DNA of 64,000 nucleotides, taken from Pseudomonas sp. SID14000 (GTDB taxonomy: Bacteria; Pseudomonadota; Gammaproteobacteria; Pseudomonadales; Pseudomonadaceae). Within the stretch, counting starts at the first letter, position 1. Every line of letters starts with the position of its first letter. Location: contig NZ_NFZQ01000012.1 in NCBI RefSeq assembly GCF_002165135.1, positions 124,001 through 188,000 of the forward strand. The letters are read 5' to 3'. The position numbers and the translations under genes were made by a program. This document shows positions 8,626-16,558 of the stretch, piece after piece. Below the pieces are notes generated by a model that did not search any database, had not been told where the DNA came from, and was given only the letters and a program-made list of their open reading frames with translations.

Positions 8626-9480
8626 ATGCCCGAACATCCGCTACATCGTTTCTTTGCCTCGCAGCGGCCCCGGCCGACATTCGAGTGGGAACGTTACCAG
8701 CAGCGCGATGTGCTGATCATCGACCATCCCCGTTGCCAGGCGGTGTTCAGCCGCCAGGGTGCGCAACTGCTGCATTTTCAACCGGCGGGTGAGCGGCCCT
8801 GGCTGTGGTGTGCCGAGCAGTGGCCGCAGGTGGGGGCGATCCGCGGTGGTGTGCCGGTGTGCTGGCCGTGGTATGGCCGCCACCCCAGCGAGGACTTGTG
8901 GCCGGCCCATGGCTGGGCGCGCCTGCTCGACTGGAAGCTGGAGGACAGCCGCGAGGACGAGGAGGGCGTAACCCTGAAATGGCGGCTGGACCTGTGCGAC
9001 TGGCAGGTCGACCTGCATGCCCGGCTGGGTAGCCGCATGGAACTGAGCCTGAGCACCGAGCATCAGGACAGCGAACCCTGCCAGCTGAGCCATGCCCTGC
9101 TGGCCTACTGGCGCATCAGTGACGTGTCCGAGATAGCGCTGTCCGGGCTCGAGGATATCGAAGGCTACGACCGCCTCAACCGCCAGGCCTGCCGTGAGGA
9201 TGGCGCGCTGAAGCTCAAGGGCGGCTGCCAGAAGGTCTACCCCGGCACACCGCGGGTGCAGTTGCAGGACCCGGCCTGGCAGCGTGAGCTGTGCATCGAT
9301 ACCGGTGACAGCGATGACACGGTGGTCTGGCACCCGGGCAACCGCCCGCTGATGGGCGTGACCGGGCGTGAATGCCAGCATTTTGTCTGTGTCGAGGCCG
9401 CCAGTGGCAGTGGCGAGGGCTTGAGCCTGGCGCCGGGGCAGCGTGCCCACCTGCGCCTGCAGGCGCACCGGCTCAGTTGA
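8626..9480 (+). CDS. D-hexose-6-phosphate mutarotase (YeaD family)
   Basis: A 284-residue cytoplasmic protein of the aldose 1-epimerase superfamily, hexose-6-phosphate branch. It shows GGVPVCWPWYGRHP with HGWARLLDW (about residues 70-105) and the late catalytic-region segment VVWHPGNRPLMGVTGRECQHFVCVEAA. It interconverts the alpha and beta forms of glucose-6-phosphate, supplying the beta form used by Zwf, which fits its position between glucose uptake and zwf. The last 8 bases overlap the 3' end of hexR on the other strand. Confidence 0.88.
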   Translation: MPEHPLHRFFASQRPRPTFEWERYQQRDVLIIDHPRCQAVFSRQGAQLLHFQPAGERPWLWCAEQWPQVGAIRGGVPVCWPWYGRHPSEDLWPAHGWARLLDWKLEDSREDEEGVTLKWRLDLCDWQVDLHARLGSRMELSLSTEHQDSEPCQLSHALLAYWRISDVSEIALSGLEDIEGYDRLNRQACREDGALKLKGGCQKVYPGTPRVQLQDPAWQRELCIDTGDSDDTVVWHPGNRPLMGVTGRECQHFVCVEAASGSGEGLSLAPGQRAHLRLQAHRLS

Positions 9481-10345
9481 GCTCGTCGTCCTCGATCGGG
9501 TAGCGGCTTGCGTTGAGGCTTTCCTTGATCTTGCGCAGGTGCGGCTGGAAGTCCACGCCACGGCGCAGGGTCATACCGGTGGCCAGTACATCGAGCACGG
9601 TCAGCTGGATGATCCGCGAAGTCATCGGCATGTAGATGTCGGTGTCTTCCGGCAATGGAATGTGCAGGCTCAGGCTGCAGGCATTGGCCAGCGGCGAACC
9701 GGCGGCGGTCAGGCCCAGCACCGAGGCGCCGTTTTCCCGGGCCAGGCGGGCCACTTCGACCAGTTCGCGGGTGCGTCCGGTGTAGGAAATGATCACGAAC
9801 AGGTCGCCGGTGTGCGCCACCGAGGCCAGCATGCGCTGCATCAGCACGTCGGCGTGGGCCGATACTGCCAGGTTGAAGCGGAAGAACTTGTGCTGGGCAT
9901 CCAGCGCCACCGGGGCCGAGGCGCCCAGGCCGAAGAAGTGGATCTGTCGGGCCTGGATCATCATGTCCACGGCACGGCTGACCTGCTGCGGGTCGAGCTG
10001 CTGGCAGGCACTGTCGAGTGAGGCGATGGCACTGGCGAAGATCTTCTGGGTGTAGGCTGCCGGGTCATCGTCAGCCTCTACCGCGCGGCTGACGTAGGCG
10101 GCGCCGCTGGCCAGGCTCTGCGCCAGCTGCAGCTTGAGTTCGGGGTAGCCGCTGACCCCGAACGAGCGGCAGAAGCGGTTGACGGTCGGTTCGCTGACCT
10201 TGGCCGCCTGGGCCAGCGCAGCGATGCTGAAACGGGTGGCTTGTTGCGGGTTGAGCAGGATGACTTCGGCGACTTTGCGTTCGGCCTTGTTCAGCTCGTC
10301 GAGGCGGCCCTGGATCTGTTCCAGGAGGTTTCGCACGCGGTCCAT
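9473..10345 (-). CDS. hexR: HexR, RpiR-family repressor of glucose metabolism
   Basis: A 290-residue regulator with an N-terminal RpiR helix-turn-helix (FSIAALAQAAKVSEPTVNRFCRSFG, about residues 37-61) and a C-terminal SIS sugar-phosphate domain (about 125-255; FFGLGASAPVALDAQHKFFR and IISYTGRTRELVEVA). In Pseudomonas HexR represses zwf-pgl-eda, edd-glk and gap and is released by KDPG, the substrate of Eda. The start was placed at 10345 because MDRVRNLLEQIQ is the family N-terminus; the frame runs 32 codons further upstream. It is divergent from zwf and convergent with the mutarotase gene. Confidence 0.95.
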   Translation of the reverse strand: MDRVRNLLEQIQGRLDELNKAERKVAEVILLNPQQATRFSIAALAQAAKVSEPTVNRFCRSFGVSGYPELKLQLAQSLASGAAYVSRAVEADDDPAAYTQKIFASAIASLDSACQQLDPQQVSRAVDMMIQARQIHFFGLGASAPVALDAQHKFFRFNLAVSAHADVLMQRMLASVAHTGDLFVIISYTGRTRELVEVARLARENGASVLGLTAAGSPLANACSLSLHIPLPEDTDIYMPMTSRIIQLTVLDVLATGMTLRRGVDFQPHLRKIKESLNASRYPIEDDELN

Positions 10346-10467
10346 GGGTAGTGTCCTTGGGTCGGGAAGGCAGCCGGCTGTGGGAGCAGCAGGCTTTTTG
10401 CATGGTTGCCTATCGTACTGTCGGCGCGATTGACGTACCACTTGTCTGTAATACTTGTGTGTAATGT

Positions 10468-10483
10468 TGTGGTTTTTACTACA
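10468..10483 (+). promoter_or_regulatory. Probable HexR operator at the zwf promoter
   Basis: TGTGGT-TTTT-ACTACA is a near-perfect palindrome (one mismatched pair), close to the TTGT...ACA arrangement of HexR targets. It lies about 65 bases before zwf. Two further TGTAAT words (10447-10452 and 10460-10465) sit just upstream. A weak promoter, TTGAAA (10491-10496) with 17 bases to TATTCC, follows, so bound HexR would block or overlap polymerase. Confidence 0.6.
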
Positions 10484-10548
10484 TTTCCCCTTGAAAACCG
10501 TATGTGAAAGCGGTATTCCTAGATCAACTTTAGGAAAGAACCAACATC

Positions 10549-12018
10549 ATGGCTGCGATTAGTGTCGAACCTTGCACCTTTGCCCTGTTTGGCGCCCTCG
10601 GCGACCTGGCGTTGCGCAAGCTGTTTCCTGCGCTGTACCAGCTCGACCGGGCCAATCTGTTGCACCCGGATACCCGCCTGTTGGCGCTGGCCCGCGAGGC
10701 CGGTAGCGCGCAGGACCACCTGGACAGCATCGAAGCACACCTGCGCCGGCATGTGCCCGAGGCCGATATCGAGCCCGCTGCGCTGGGCCGTTTCCTCGCT
10801 CGGCTGAGCTACCAGCACCTGGACTTCCTCCAGCCCGAGGGCTACCAGGTCCTGGCCGAGCAGTTGCCGGGCGAGCTGCCACTTATTGCCTACTTTGCCA
10901 CTGCTGCGGCGGTGTACGGGGCCATCTGCGAAAACCTCGACAAGGTCGGGCTGGCTGAGCGCACCCGGGTGGTGCTGGAGAAGCCCATTGGCCACGACCT
11001 GGAGTCGTCGCGCCGGGTCAACGATGCCGTGGCGCGGTTCTTCCCCGAGAGCCGGGTCTACCGCATCGACCACTACCTGGGCAAGGAAACGGTGCAGAAC
11101 CTGATCGCCCTGCGCTTCGCCAACAGCCTGTTCGAAACCCAGTGGAACCAGAATTCCATCTCCCATGTGGAGATCACCGTCGCCGAAAAGGTCGGTATCG
11201 AAGGTCGCTGGGGCTACTTCGACAAGGCCGGTCAGTTGCGCGACATGATCCAGAACCACTTGCTGCAGTTGCTGTGCCTGATCGCGATGGACCCGCCCAG
11301 CGAACTGTCCGCCGATGCCATCCGTGACGAGAAGGTCAAGGTACTCAAGGCCCTGGCACCGATCACCGGCGAAGGGCTGAGCACCCGTGTGGTGCGCGGC
11401 CAGTACATCGCCGGCTACAGCGAAGGCAAACCGGTGCCCGGTTACCTGGAGGAAGACAACGCCAACGCCCAGAGCGACACCGAAACCTTCGTCGCCTTGC
11501 GTGCCGACATCCGCAACTGGCGCTGGTCGGGGGTGCCGTTCTATCTGCGTACCGGCAAGCGCATGCCGCAGAAGCTGTCGCAAATCGTCATCCACTTCAA
11601 GGAAACGCCGCACTACATCTTCGCCCCGGAACAGCGTTTGCAGATCGGTAACAAGCTGATCATCCGCCTGCAACCGGACGAGGGCATTTCTTTACGGGTG
11701 ATGACCAAGGAACAAGGCCTGGACAAAGGCATGCAACTGCGCAGCGGCCCGTTGCAACTGAACTTTTCCGACACCTGGCGCAGTGCAAGGATTCCGGACG
11801 CGTACGAGCGGCTTTTGCTTGAAGTGATGCGCGGTAACCAGAACCTGTTCGTGCGCAAGGACGAAATCGAGTATGCCTGGAAGTGGTGCGACCAGTTGAT
11901 TGCCGGCTGGCGTAACGCCGGTGATGCGCCCAAGCCATACGCGGCAGGCTCCTGGGGGCCGATGAGCTCGATTGCACTGATCACACGCGATGGGAGGGCG
12001 TGGTATGGGGATATCTGA
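10549..12018 (+). CDS. zwf: Glucose-6-phosphate 1-dehydrogenase
   Basis: A 489-residue enzyme that oxidises glucose-6-phosphate to 6-phosphogluconolactone with NAD(P)+. The N-terminal dinucleotide motif reads FGALGDLALRKLFPAL; the active-site signature RIDHYLGKE (about residues 170-178) holds the substrate His and Lys, and EKPIGHD precedes it. ATG 10549 follows AGGAAAG at a good distance. It is first in the zwf-pgl-eda operon; the next start lies 14 bases inside its end. A HexR-like operator precedes it. Confidence 0.96.
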   Translation: MAAISVEPCTFALFGALGDLALRKLFPALYQLDRANLLHPDTRLLALAREAGSAQDHLDSIEAHLRRHVPEADIEPAALGRFLARLSYQHLDFLQPEGYQVLAEQLPGELPLIAYFATAAAVYGAICENLDKVGLAERTRVVLEKPIGHDLESSRRVNDAVARFFPESRVYRIDHYLGKETVQNLIALRFANSLFETQWNQNSISHVEITVAEKVGIEGRWGYFDKAGQLRDMIQNHLLQLLCLIAMDPPSELSADAIRDEKVKVLKALAPITGEGLSTRVVRGQYIAGYSEGKPVPGYLEEDNANAQSDTETFVALRADIRNWRWSGVPFYLRTGKRMPQKLSQIVIHFKETPHYIFAPEQRLQIGNKLIIRLQPDEGISLRVMTKEQGLDKGMQLRSGPLQLNFSDTWRSARIPDAYERLLLEVMRGNQNLFVRKDEIEYAWKWCDQLIAGWRNAGDAPKPYAAGSWGPMSSIALITRDGRAWYGDI

Positions 12019-12718
12019 ACTGGAACTGCCAGCGACTGCGAAGGTACACGAGCTGGCAGATGCCAAGGCTCTGGCTGTAACCCAGGCCCATGACGTGGCT
12101 GAGCGCCTGCGCGCGGCCATTGCCGCCAAGGGCCAGGCCTGCGTGGTGCTGTCCGGCGGCCGCAGCCCGGTGCCGTTCCTCGAGAAGCTGGCCAGCGAAA
12201 ACCTCGACTGGGCCAAGGTCACCGTCAGCCTGGCCGATGAGCGCTGGGTGCCGGTGGAGCACGCCGACAGCAATGCCGGCCTGCTGGCCCGCCATCTGTT
12301 CAAGGGCGCGGCGGCCAAGGCCCGCTTCGTTGGCCTTTACCAGCAGGCGGAGAACCTCGACGCCGCTGCGGGAAAGGCCGATCAGGCCCTGGCCGAGCTG
12401 CCGCCGATCGACGTATTGGTGCTGGGCATGGGGGATGATGGCCATACCGCTTCGCTGTTCCCCGCCAGCCCCAACCTGGAGGCGGGCCTCGACCTGGCCA
12501 ACCCACGCCGCTGCCTGCCCTTGCTGGCACCGAGCGTGCCGCGCCAGCGCCTTTCGATGACCCGCTCGCTGCTGGCCAGCTCCGCCTTTACCGCGCTGTC
12601 CGTGCAAGGGCAGGGCAAACTCGCTACCCTGCGCGCCGCGCTGGCTGGCACCGAACTTACTGAAATGCCGATTCGCGCTTTTCTTCACGCCCCCCTGGAC
12701 ATCTACTGGTGCCCATGA
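12005..12718 (+). CDS. pgl: 6-phosphogluconolactonase
   Basis: A 237-residue member of the NagB/DevB fold that hydrolyses 6-phosphogluconolactone to 6-phosphogluconate. Conserved segments are VVLSGGRSPVPFLEKL (about residues 43-58), VSLADERWVP and VLGMGDDGHTASLFP. ATG 12005 gives the start MGISELELP; an alternative start exists five codons earlier. It overlaps zwf by 14 bases, so translation is coupled. It ends 17 bases before eda. Confidence 0.95.
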   Translation: MGISELELPATAKVHELADAKALAVTQAHDVAERLRAAIAAKGQACVVLSGGRSPVPFLEKLASENLDWAKVTVSLADERWVPVEHADSNAGLLARHLFKGAAAKARFVGLYQQAENLDAAAGKADQALAELPPIDVLVLGMGDDGHTASLFPASPNLEAGLDLANPRRCLPLLAPSVPRQRLSMTRSLLASSAFTALSVQGQGKLATLRAALAGTELTEMPIRAFLHAPLDIYWCP

Positions 12719-12735
12719 GCCAAGGATCCACAGTC

Positions 12736-13416
12736 ATGACCACCCTCGAACGCCCACAGCCCAAGCTCTCGATGGCCGACAAAGCCGCACGGATCGACGC
12801 CATCTGCGAAAAGGCGCGCATCCTGCCGGTGATCACCATCGCCCGTGAGGAAGACATCCTGCCGCTGGCTGACGCCCTGGCCGCCGGCGGTATCCGTACC
12901 CTGGAAGTGACCTTGCGCTCGCAGTATGGCCTGAAGGCCATTCAGGTTTTGCGCGAGCAGCGCCCGGAACTTTGCGTCGGTGCCGGCACCGTGCTCGATC
13001 GCGGCATGTTCGAGGCCGTTGAAGCTGCTGGTGCGCAGTTCGTCGTTACCCCGGGCATTACCCAGGACATTCTCCAAGCCGGTGTGGACAGCGAGATTCC
13101 GCTGCTGCCAGGTATCAGCACGCCGTCAGAAATCATGATGGGCTACGCCCTGGGCTACCGCCGCTTCAAGCTGTTCCCGGCGGAAATCAGCGGTGGCGTC
13201 GCGGCGATCAAGGCCTTTGGCGGCCCGTTCGGCGATATTCGTTTCTGCCCTACGGGCGGGGTGAACCCGGCCAACGTGCGCAATTACATGGCGCTGCCCA
13301 ATGTGATGTGTGTGGGTGGTACCTGGATGCTCGACAGCAGCTGGATCAAGAACGGCGACTGGGCGCGGATCGAAGCGTGCAGTGCGGAGGCAATGGCGCT
13401 GCTGGACGCCAACTGA
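12736..13416 (+). CDS. eda: KDPG/KHG aldolase Eda
   Basis: A 226-residue class I aldolase that splits 2-keto-3-deoxy-6-phosphogluconate into pyruvate and glyceraldehyde-3-phosphate. Visible are the catalytic Glu in IRTLEVTLRS, the Schiff-base Lys in FKLFPAE (about residue 144) and the phosphate loop PTGGV. Start choice: ATG 12736 (MTTLERPQPK) has AAGGA upstream; nearby in-frame starts at 12709 and 12715 overlap pgl. It ends the operon; a strong intrinsic terminator follows. Its substrate KDPG is the HexR inducer. Confidence 0.95.
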   Translation: MTTLERPQPKLSMADKAARIDAICEKARILPVITIAREEDILPLADALAAGGIRTLEVTLRSQYGLKAIQVLREQRPELCVGAGTVLDRGMFEAVEAAGAQFVVTPGITQDILQAGVDSEIPLLPGISTPSEIMMGYALGYRRFKLFPAEISGGVAAIKAFGGPFGDIRFCPTGGVNPANVRNYMALPNVMCVGGTWMLDSSWIKNGDWARIEACSAEAMALLDAN

Positions 13417-13441
13417 ATTTGTTGTGTGCTTTACGGCTTAT

Positions 13442-13469
13442 GGGGCGCTTGGTCGGCGCCCCTTTTTTT
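13442..13469 (+). terminator. Intrinsic terminator of zwf-pgl-eda
   Basis: GGGGCGC and GCGCCCC pair around a 7-base loop (TTGGTCG), followed at once by seven T (13463-13469). This is a textbook rho-independent terminator, 26 bases after the eda stop. Confidence 0.92.
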
Positions 13470-13559
13470 ATGTTTGGCGTGGGGTTGGGGCGCCTGTGAG
13501 ATCGAGCGCCGCGCGGGCGGCGCTCGATCTCACAGGCGCCCCCAACCCACGCCAAGCAT
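13470..13559. repeat. Long palindrome, 43-bp arms, GATCGAGCGCCGC core
   Basis: Arms 13470-13512 and 13517-13559 are inverted copies with three mismatches around GCGG. The inner part is GAGATCGAGCGCCGC and its complement. It fills the space between the eda terminator and the leuA terminator, two convergent units. A second palindrome with the same core but other outer arms is at 29611-29688. Confidence 0.9.
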
Positions 13560-13591
13560 AAAAAAAGCCCGCATCAAACGATGCGGGCTTT
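13560..13591 (-). terminator. Intrinsic terminator of leuA
   Basis: On the minus strand, GCCCGCAT and ATGCGGGC form an 8-bp stem with loop CGTTTG, followed by seven T (13566-13560). It lies about 20 bases after the leuA stop. Confidence 0.9.
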
Positions 13592-13611
13592 CTCATTCAT
13601 TGCCGTACGGC

Positions 13612-15285
13612 TCAGGCCGCCTTGGCTTCCTGCTGGCTCAGCGAGCGGTTCAGTGCGCTGAACAGTGCCTTGAAGCTGGCCGTGGTGATGTTTTCATCGA
13701 TCCCCACACCGTGCACCGGGCGGCCACCGGCCACACGCAGTTCGATGTAGGCCGCAGCCTTGGCATTGGTGCCGGCGCCAATGGCGTGCTCGTTGTAGTC
13801 CATGATCTCCACGGCAATCGGCAGGCCGGCCACCAGTGCTTCCAGTGCGCCGTTGCCCTTGCCGCGCCAGTGCAGGGTGGTTTCGCCTTCACCGGCAACT
13901 TCCACTTCCACGGCGCTGTGGCCATTCTCTTCCTGCAGGCGGTGGCTGACCAGCGCGTACGGGGCGTTGGCCTGGAGGTATTCCTTGTGCAGCAGGCTGT
14001 AGATCTGCTGGGCGGTCATTTCCAGGCCCAGTCGGTCGGTTTCACCCTGTACTACCTGGCTGAACTCGATCTGCATGCGGCGCGGCAGGCTGATGCCATA
14101 TTCCTGCTCGAGCAGGTAGGTGATGCCGCCTTTACCCGACTGGCTGTTGACGCGGATCACTGCCTCGTAGCTGCGGCCAATGTCGGCCGGGTCGATCGGC
14201 AAGTAAGGCACTTCCCACAGCTCGCCTTCCTTCTGCTTGGCAAAGCCCTTGCGGATGGCGTCCTGATGCGAGCCGGAGAACGCGGTGTGGACCAGGTCGC
14301 CCACGTATGGGTGGCGCGGGTGTACCGGCAACTGGTTGCACTCTTCGACCACCTTGCGTACGCCGTCGATGTCGGAGAAGTCCAGCTGCGGGTCGATACC
14401 CTGGGTGTAGAGGTTCAACGCCAGGGTCACCAGGTCGACGTTACCGGTACGCTCGCCGTTCCCGAACAGGCAGCCTTCGGCGCGGTCGGCACCGGCCATC
14501 AGGCCCAGTTCGGTGGCGGCGATGCCAGTGCCGCGGTCGTTGTGGCAGTGCAGGCTGATGATCACGCTGTCGCGACGGCTGACATTGCGGCAGAACCACT
14601 CGATCTGGTCGGCGTAGATGTTCGGCGTGGACACTTCCACGGTGGCCGGCAGGTTGAGGATGATCTTGTGCTCAGGAGTCGGGTTCCACACCTCGATGAC
14701 CGCGTCGCAGACTTCCTTGGCGAACTCCATCTCGGTGGCGCTGAAGGTTTCCGGCGAGTACTGGAAGGTCCATTGGGTTTCCGGCTGCTGGGCGGCGTAC
14801 TTGACGAACAGCTTGGCCGCGTTCACCGCGATATCCTTCACGCCTTGCTTGTCCTGGTTGAAGACGATGCGGCGGAACGACGGGCTGGTGGCGTTGTACA
14901 GGTGGACGATGGCCTTCTTCGCCCCGCGCAGCGACTCGAAGGTGCGGGCGATGAGGTCTTCGCGGGCCTGGGTGAGGACCTGGATGGTGGTGTCGTCCGG
15001 GATGTGGCCTTCTTCGATCAGCATGCGTACGAAGTCGAAATCGGTCTGCGAGGCGGACGGGAACGAGGCTTCGATTTCCTTCACGCCAACCTGCACCAGG
15101 GTCTTCCAGAAGCGCAGTTTCTTCTCCGAATCCATCGGCTCAATCAGCGACTGGTTGCCATCACGCAGGTCAGAGCTGCACCAGATAGGCGCGGCGGTGA
15201 TGGTCTTCGACGGCCAGGTACGGTCAGGCAGGTCGATGGTCGGGAAAGCGCGGTATTTCTTCGAAGGGTCTTTGAGCATGGTCAT
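13612..15285 (-). CDS. leuA: 2-isopropylmalate synthase
   Basis: A 557-residue enzyme of the long LeuA type that condenses acetyl-CoA with 2-ketoisovalerate, the first committed step of leucine synthesis. The TIM-barrel has SSDLRDGNQSL (metal and catalytic Arg-Asp), the SLHCHNDRGTG metal site (about residues 243-253) and NGERTGNVDLVTLALN. A C-terminal regulatory LeuA-dimer domain (about 430-550) gives leucine feedback. The start at 15285 has AAGGATTG upstream; MLKD two codons on is an alternative. A small Leu-rich ORF lies 76 bases upstream. Confidence 0.95.
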   Translation of the reverse strand: MTMLKDPSKKYRAFPTIDLPDRTWPSKTITAAPIWCSSDLRDGNQSLIEPMDSEKKLRFWKTLVQVGVKEIEASFPSASQTDFDFVRMLIEEGHIPDDTTIQVLTQAREDLIARTFESLRGAKKAIVHLYNATSPSFRRIVFNQDKQGVKDIAVNAAKLFVKYAAQQPETQWTFQYSPETFSATEMEFAKEVCDAVIEVWNPTPEHKIILNLPATVEVSTPNIYADQIEWFCRNVSRRDSVIISLHCHNDRGTGIAATELGLMAGADRAEGCLFGNGERTGNVDLVTLALNLYTQGIDPQLDFSDIDGVRKVVEECNQLPVHPRHPYVGDLVHTAFSGSHQDAIRKGFAKQKEGELWEVPYLPIDPADIGRSYEAVIRVNSQSGKGGITYLLEQEYGISLPRRMQIEFSQVVQGETDRLGLEMTAQQIYSLLHKEYLQANAPYALVSHRLQEENGHSAVEVEVAGEGETTLHWRGKGNGALEALVAGLPIAVEIMDYNEHAIGAGTNAKAAAYIELRVAGGRPVHGVGIDENITTASFKALFSALNRSLSQQEAKAA

Positions 15286-15361
15286 GGAAGCAATCCTTTT
15301 GTGTGCGGCCGAGATCGGGCCTGCCGAGCGATAACGAGATGAAAAGGCGAGGCGACGCGAT

Positions 15362-15439
15362 TCAGTCTGGTAGTCGGGCGCTGACCAGGCAGAGGCTGCG
15401 ATGTTGTCGGAGCAGGATGAGGGTGCTGAAGGTTTTCAT
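15362..15439 (-). CDS. Candidate leuA leader peptide, 25 residues
   Basis: Upstream of leuA on the same strand is an ATG frame reading MKTFSTLILLRQHRSLCLVS then ARLPD and a stop. Six of 25 residues are Leu, four of them within L-I-L-L and L-C-L, which resembles amino-acid biosynthesis leader peptides. GAAGG lies one base before the ATG, too close for a normal site, and a candidate promoter would start transcription at or next to the ATG, so translation may be leaderless. I could not find a classical terminator/antiterminator pair between it and leuA. Confidence 0.5.
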   Translation of the reverse strand: MKTFSTLILLRQHRSLCLVSARLPD

Positions 15440-15446
15440 GCCTTCA

Positions 15447-15475
15447 AACTTAACCAGTGGGGTGGGGGATGGCAA
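15447..15475 (-). promoter_or_regulatory. Candidate leuA promoter
   Basis: On the minus strand TTGCCA (five of six to consensus), 17 bases, then TAAGTT (three of six), ending 7 bases before the ATG of the leader ORF. An A+T-rich tract lies upstream (15490-15580), which may help polymerase binding. Confidence 0.4.
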
Positions 15476-15614
15476 GCGTTGGGGAAAATTTGAGAGGAAT
15501 GCTTAAAAAAAGCTTACTGTCGATATTTTATGGCTGTAATTTTCTGAATGCTTCACTATTTTTGCGTGGTATTTTTCGATGGCGCAACATGGTGGAATCG
15601 ATAGGGGCAGTGCT

Positions 15615-15708
15615 GGCCTCTTCGCGGGTAAACCCGCTCCCACAGGTACAGCGCAGACTTCAGATACAGCGCGATCCCTGTGGGAGCGGGTTTACCCGCG
15701 AAGAGGCC
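15615..15708. repeat. REP pair, inverted (GTTTACCC type)
   Basis: Arms 15615-15644 and 15679-15708 are perfect 30-bp reverse complements starting GGCCTCTTCGCGGG. They lie just after the 3' end of the M23 peptidase gene (minus strand) and before the leuA promoter region. Confidence 0.93.
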
Positions 15709-15727
15709 AGCCTATGTGGCACAGGTT

Positions 15728-16555
15728 TCAGGGCTGGAATGCGCCAATGAAAATCGCCGGGTCCACCCGCGCATCATTCAGGCTGACGTTCCAGTGCATA
15801 TGCGGCCCGGTAGCCCGCCCGGTCGAGCCCACGCGCCCGACCACCTCGCCCCGGCGCAGCTGCTGCCCCACCTGCACATCGATCTTCGACATGTGACAGA
15901 ACATGCTGATAAAACCCTGCCCGTGGTCGACGAATACCGTGCGGCCATTGAAGAAGTAATCCCCCACCAGAATTACCTTGCCGTTGGCCGGGGTCTTGAT
16001 CGGCGTGCCGGCCGGCACCGCGAAGTCCAGCCCGGCATGTGGATTGCGTTCTTCACCATTGAAGAAGCGCCGCACGCCGAACTTGCTCGACAGCGGGCCA
16101 CTGACCGGCTTGTCGAGGATCAGGTTGCTCGGCAGGGTCGGGCTGAAGCTGCGGTAGGCCTTGATCTGCTCGGCCAGCTCGCGGTCGATGCGCCTGAGGT
16201 CTGCCGGGTTCGGGTTGACCTGGCGGGTGTTTTTCAGCGTGATGCGCTGCTCGGGGTACTTCTTGTTGCCGACCGTGAAGGGCAGGGTACGGCCGCCCTG
16301 GTCCAGCAGCGCGGTGCCGGGCTTCTGGGTCAGCGGGATGCCAACGATGGCCAGCCAGTTGTCCTGCTCCTTCACCACCAGCACCGGTTTGCCGTCGAAG
16401 CTGGCGGTGGGTGCACTGGCGGCGGGGCCCAGGTCGACCACCGCCACGCCGCCGGGTACCGGCTTGTTCAGTGTGCGGGTGATGTAGCTGGCCTGGGCGC
16501 CGCCAGCCAGCAGCAGGAGGGAAAGGGCAAGCAGGGGCGCGAGCAGGCGGGGCAT
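15728..16555 (-). CDS. M23-family metallopeptidase, secreted
   Basis: A 275-residue exported protein with a Sec signal (MPRLLAPLLALSLLLLAGG, cleavage near AQA). A C-terminal LytM/M23 domain (about residues 165-265) has zinc ligands in HAGLDFA and GPHMHW and a catalytic His in SMFCHMSK, so it looks like an active peptidoglycan endopeptidase of the periplasm. The middle part (about 25-150) resembles the beta domain found in similar Pseudomonas proteins. It starts 3 bases after the xseA stop, so the two are probably co-transcribed. Confidence 0.88.
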   Translation of the reverse strand: MPRLLAPLLALSLLLLAGGAQASYITRTLNKPVPGGVAVVDLGPAASAPTASFDGKPVLVVKEQDNWLAIVGIPLTQKPGTALLDQGGRTLPFTVGNKKYPEQRITLKNTRQVNPNPADLRRIDRELAEQIKAYRSFSPTLPSNLILDKPVSGPLSSKFGVRRFFNGEERNPHAGLDFAVPAGTPIKTPANGKVILVGDYFFNGRTVFVDHGQGFISMFCHMSKIDVQVGQQLRRGEVVGRVGSTGRATGPHMHWNVSLNDARVDPAIFIGAFQP

Positions 16556-16558
16556 GTG

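Noticed and set aside
12709..12735. Longer Eda starting inside pgl
   Set aside because: ATG 12736 has a ribosome site and gives the family N-terminus.
13426..15342. 638-codon plus-strand frame opposite leuA
   Set aside because: It is antisense to a certain leuA and reflects high G+C codon bias; no ribosome site or domain.
15286..15361. Terminator/antiterminator for leuA attenuation
   Set aside because: No stable stem followed by a T-run was found between the leader ORF and leuA; only short GGCC-type stems.
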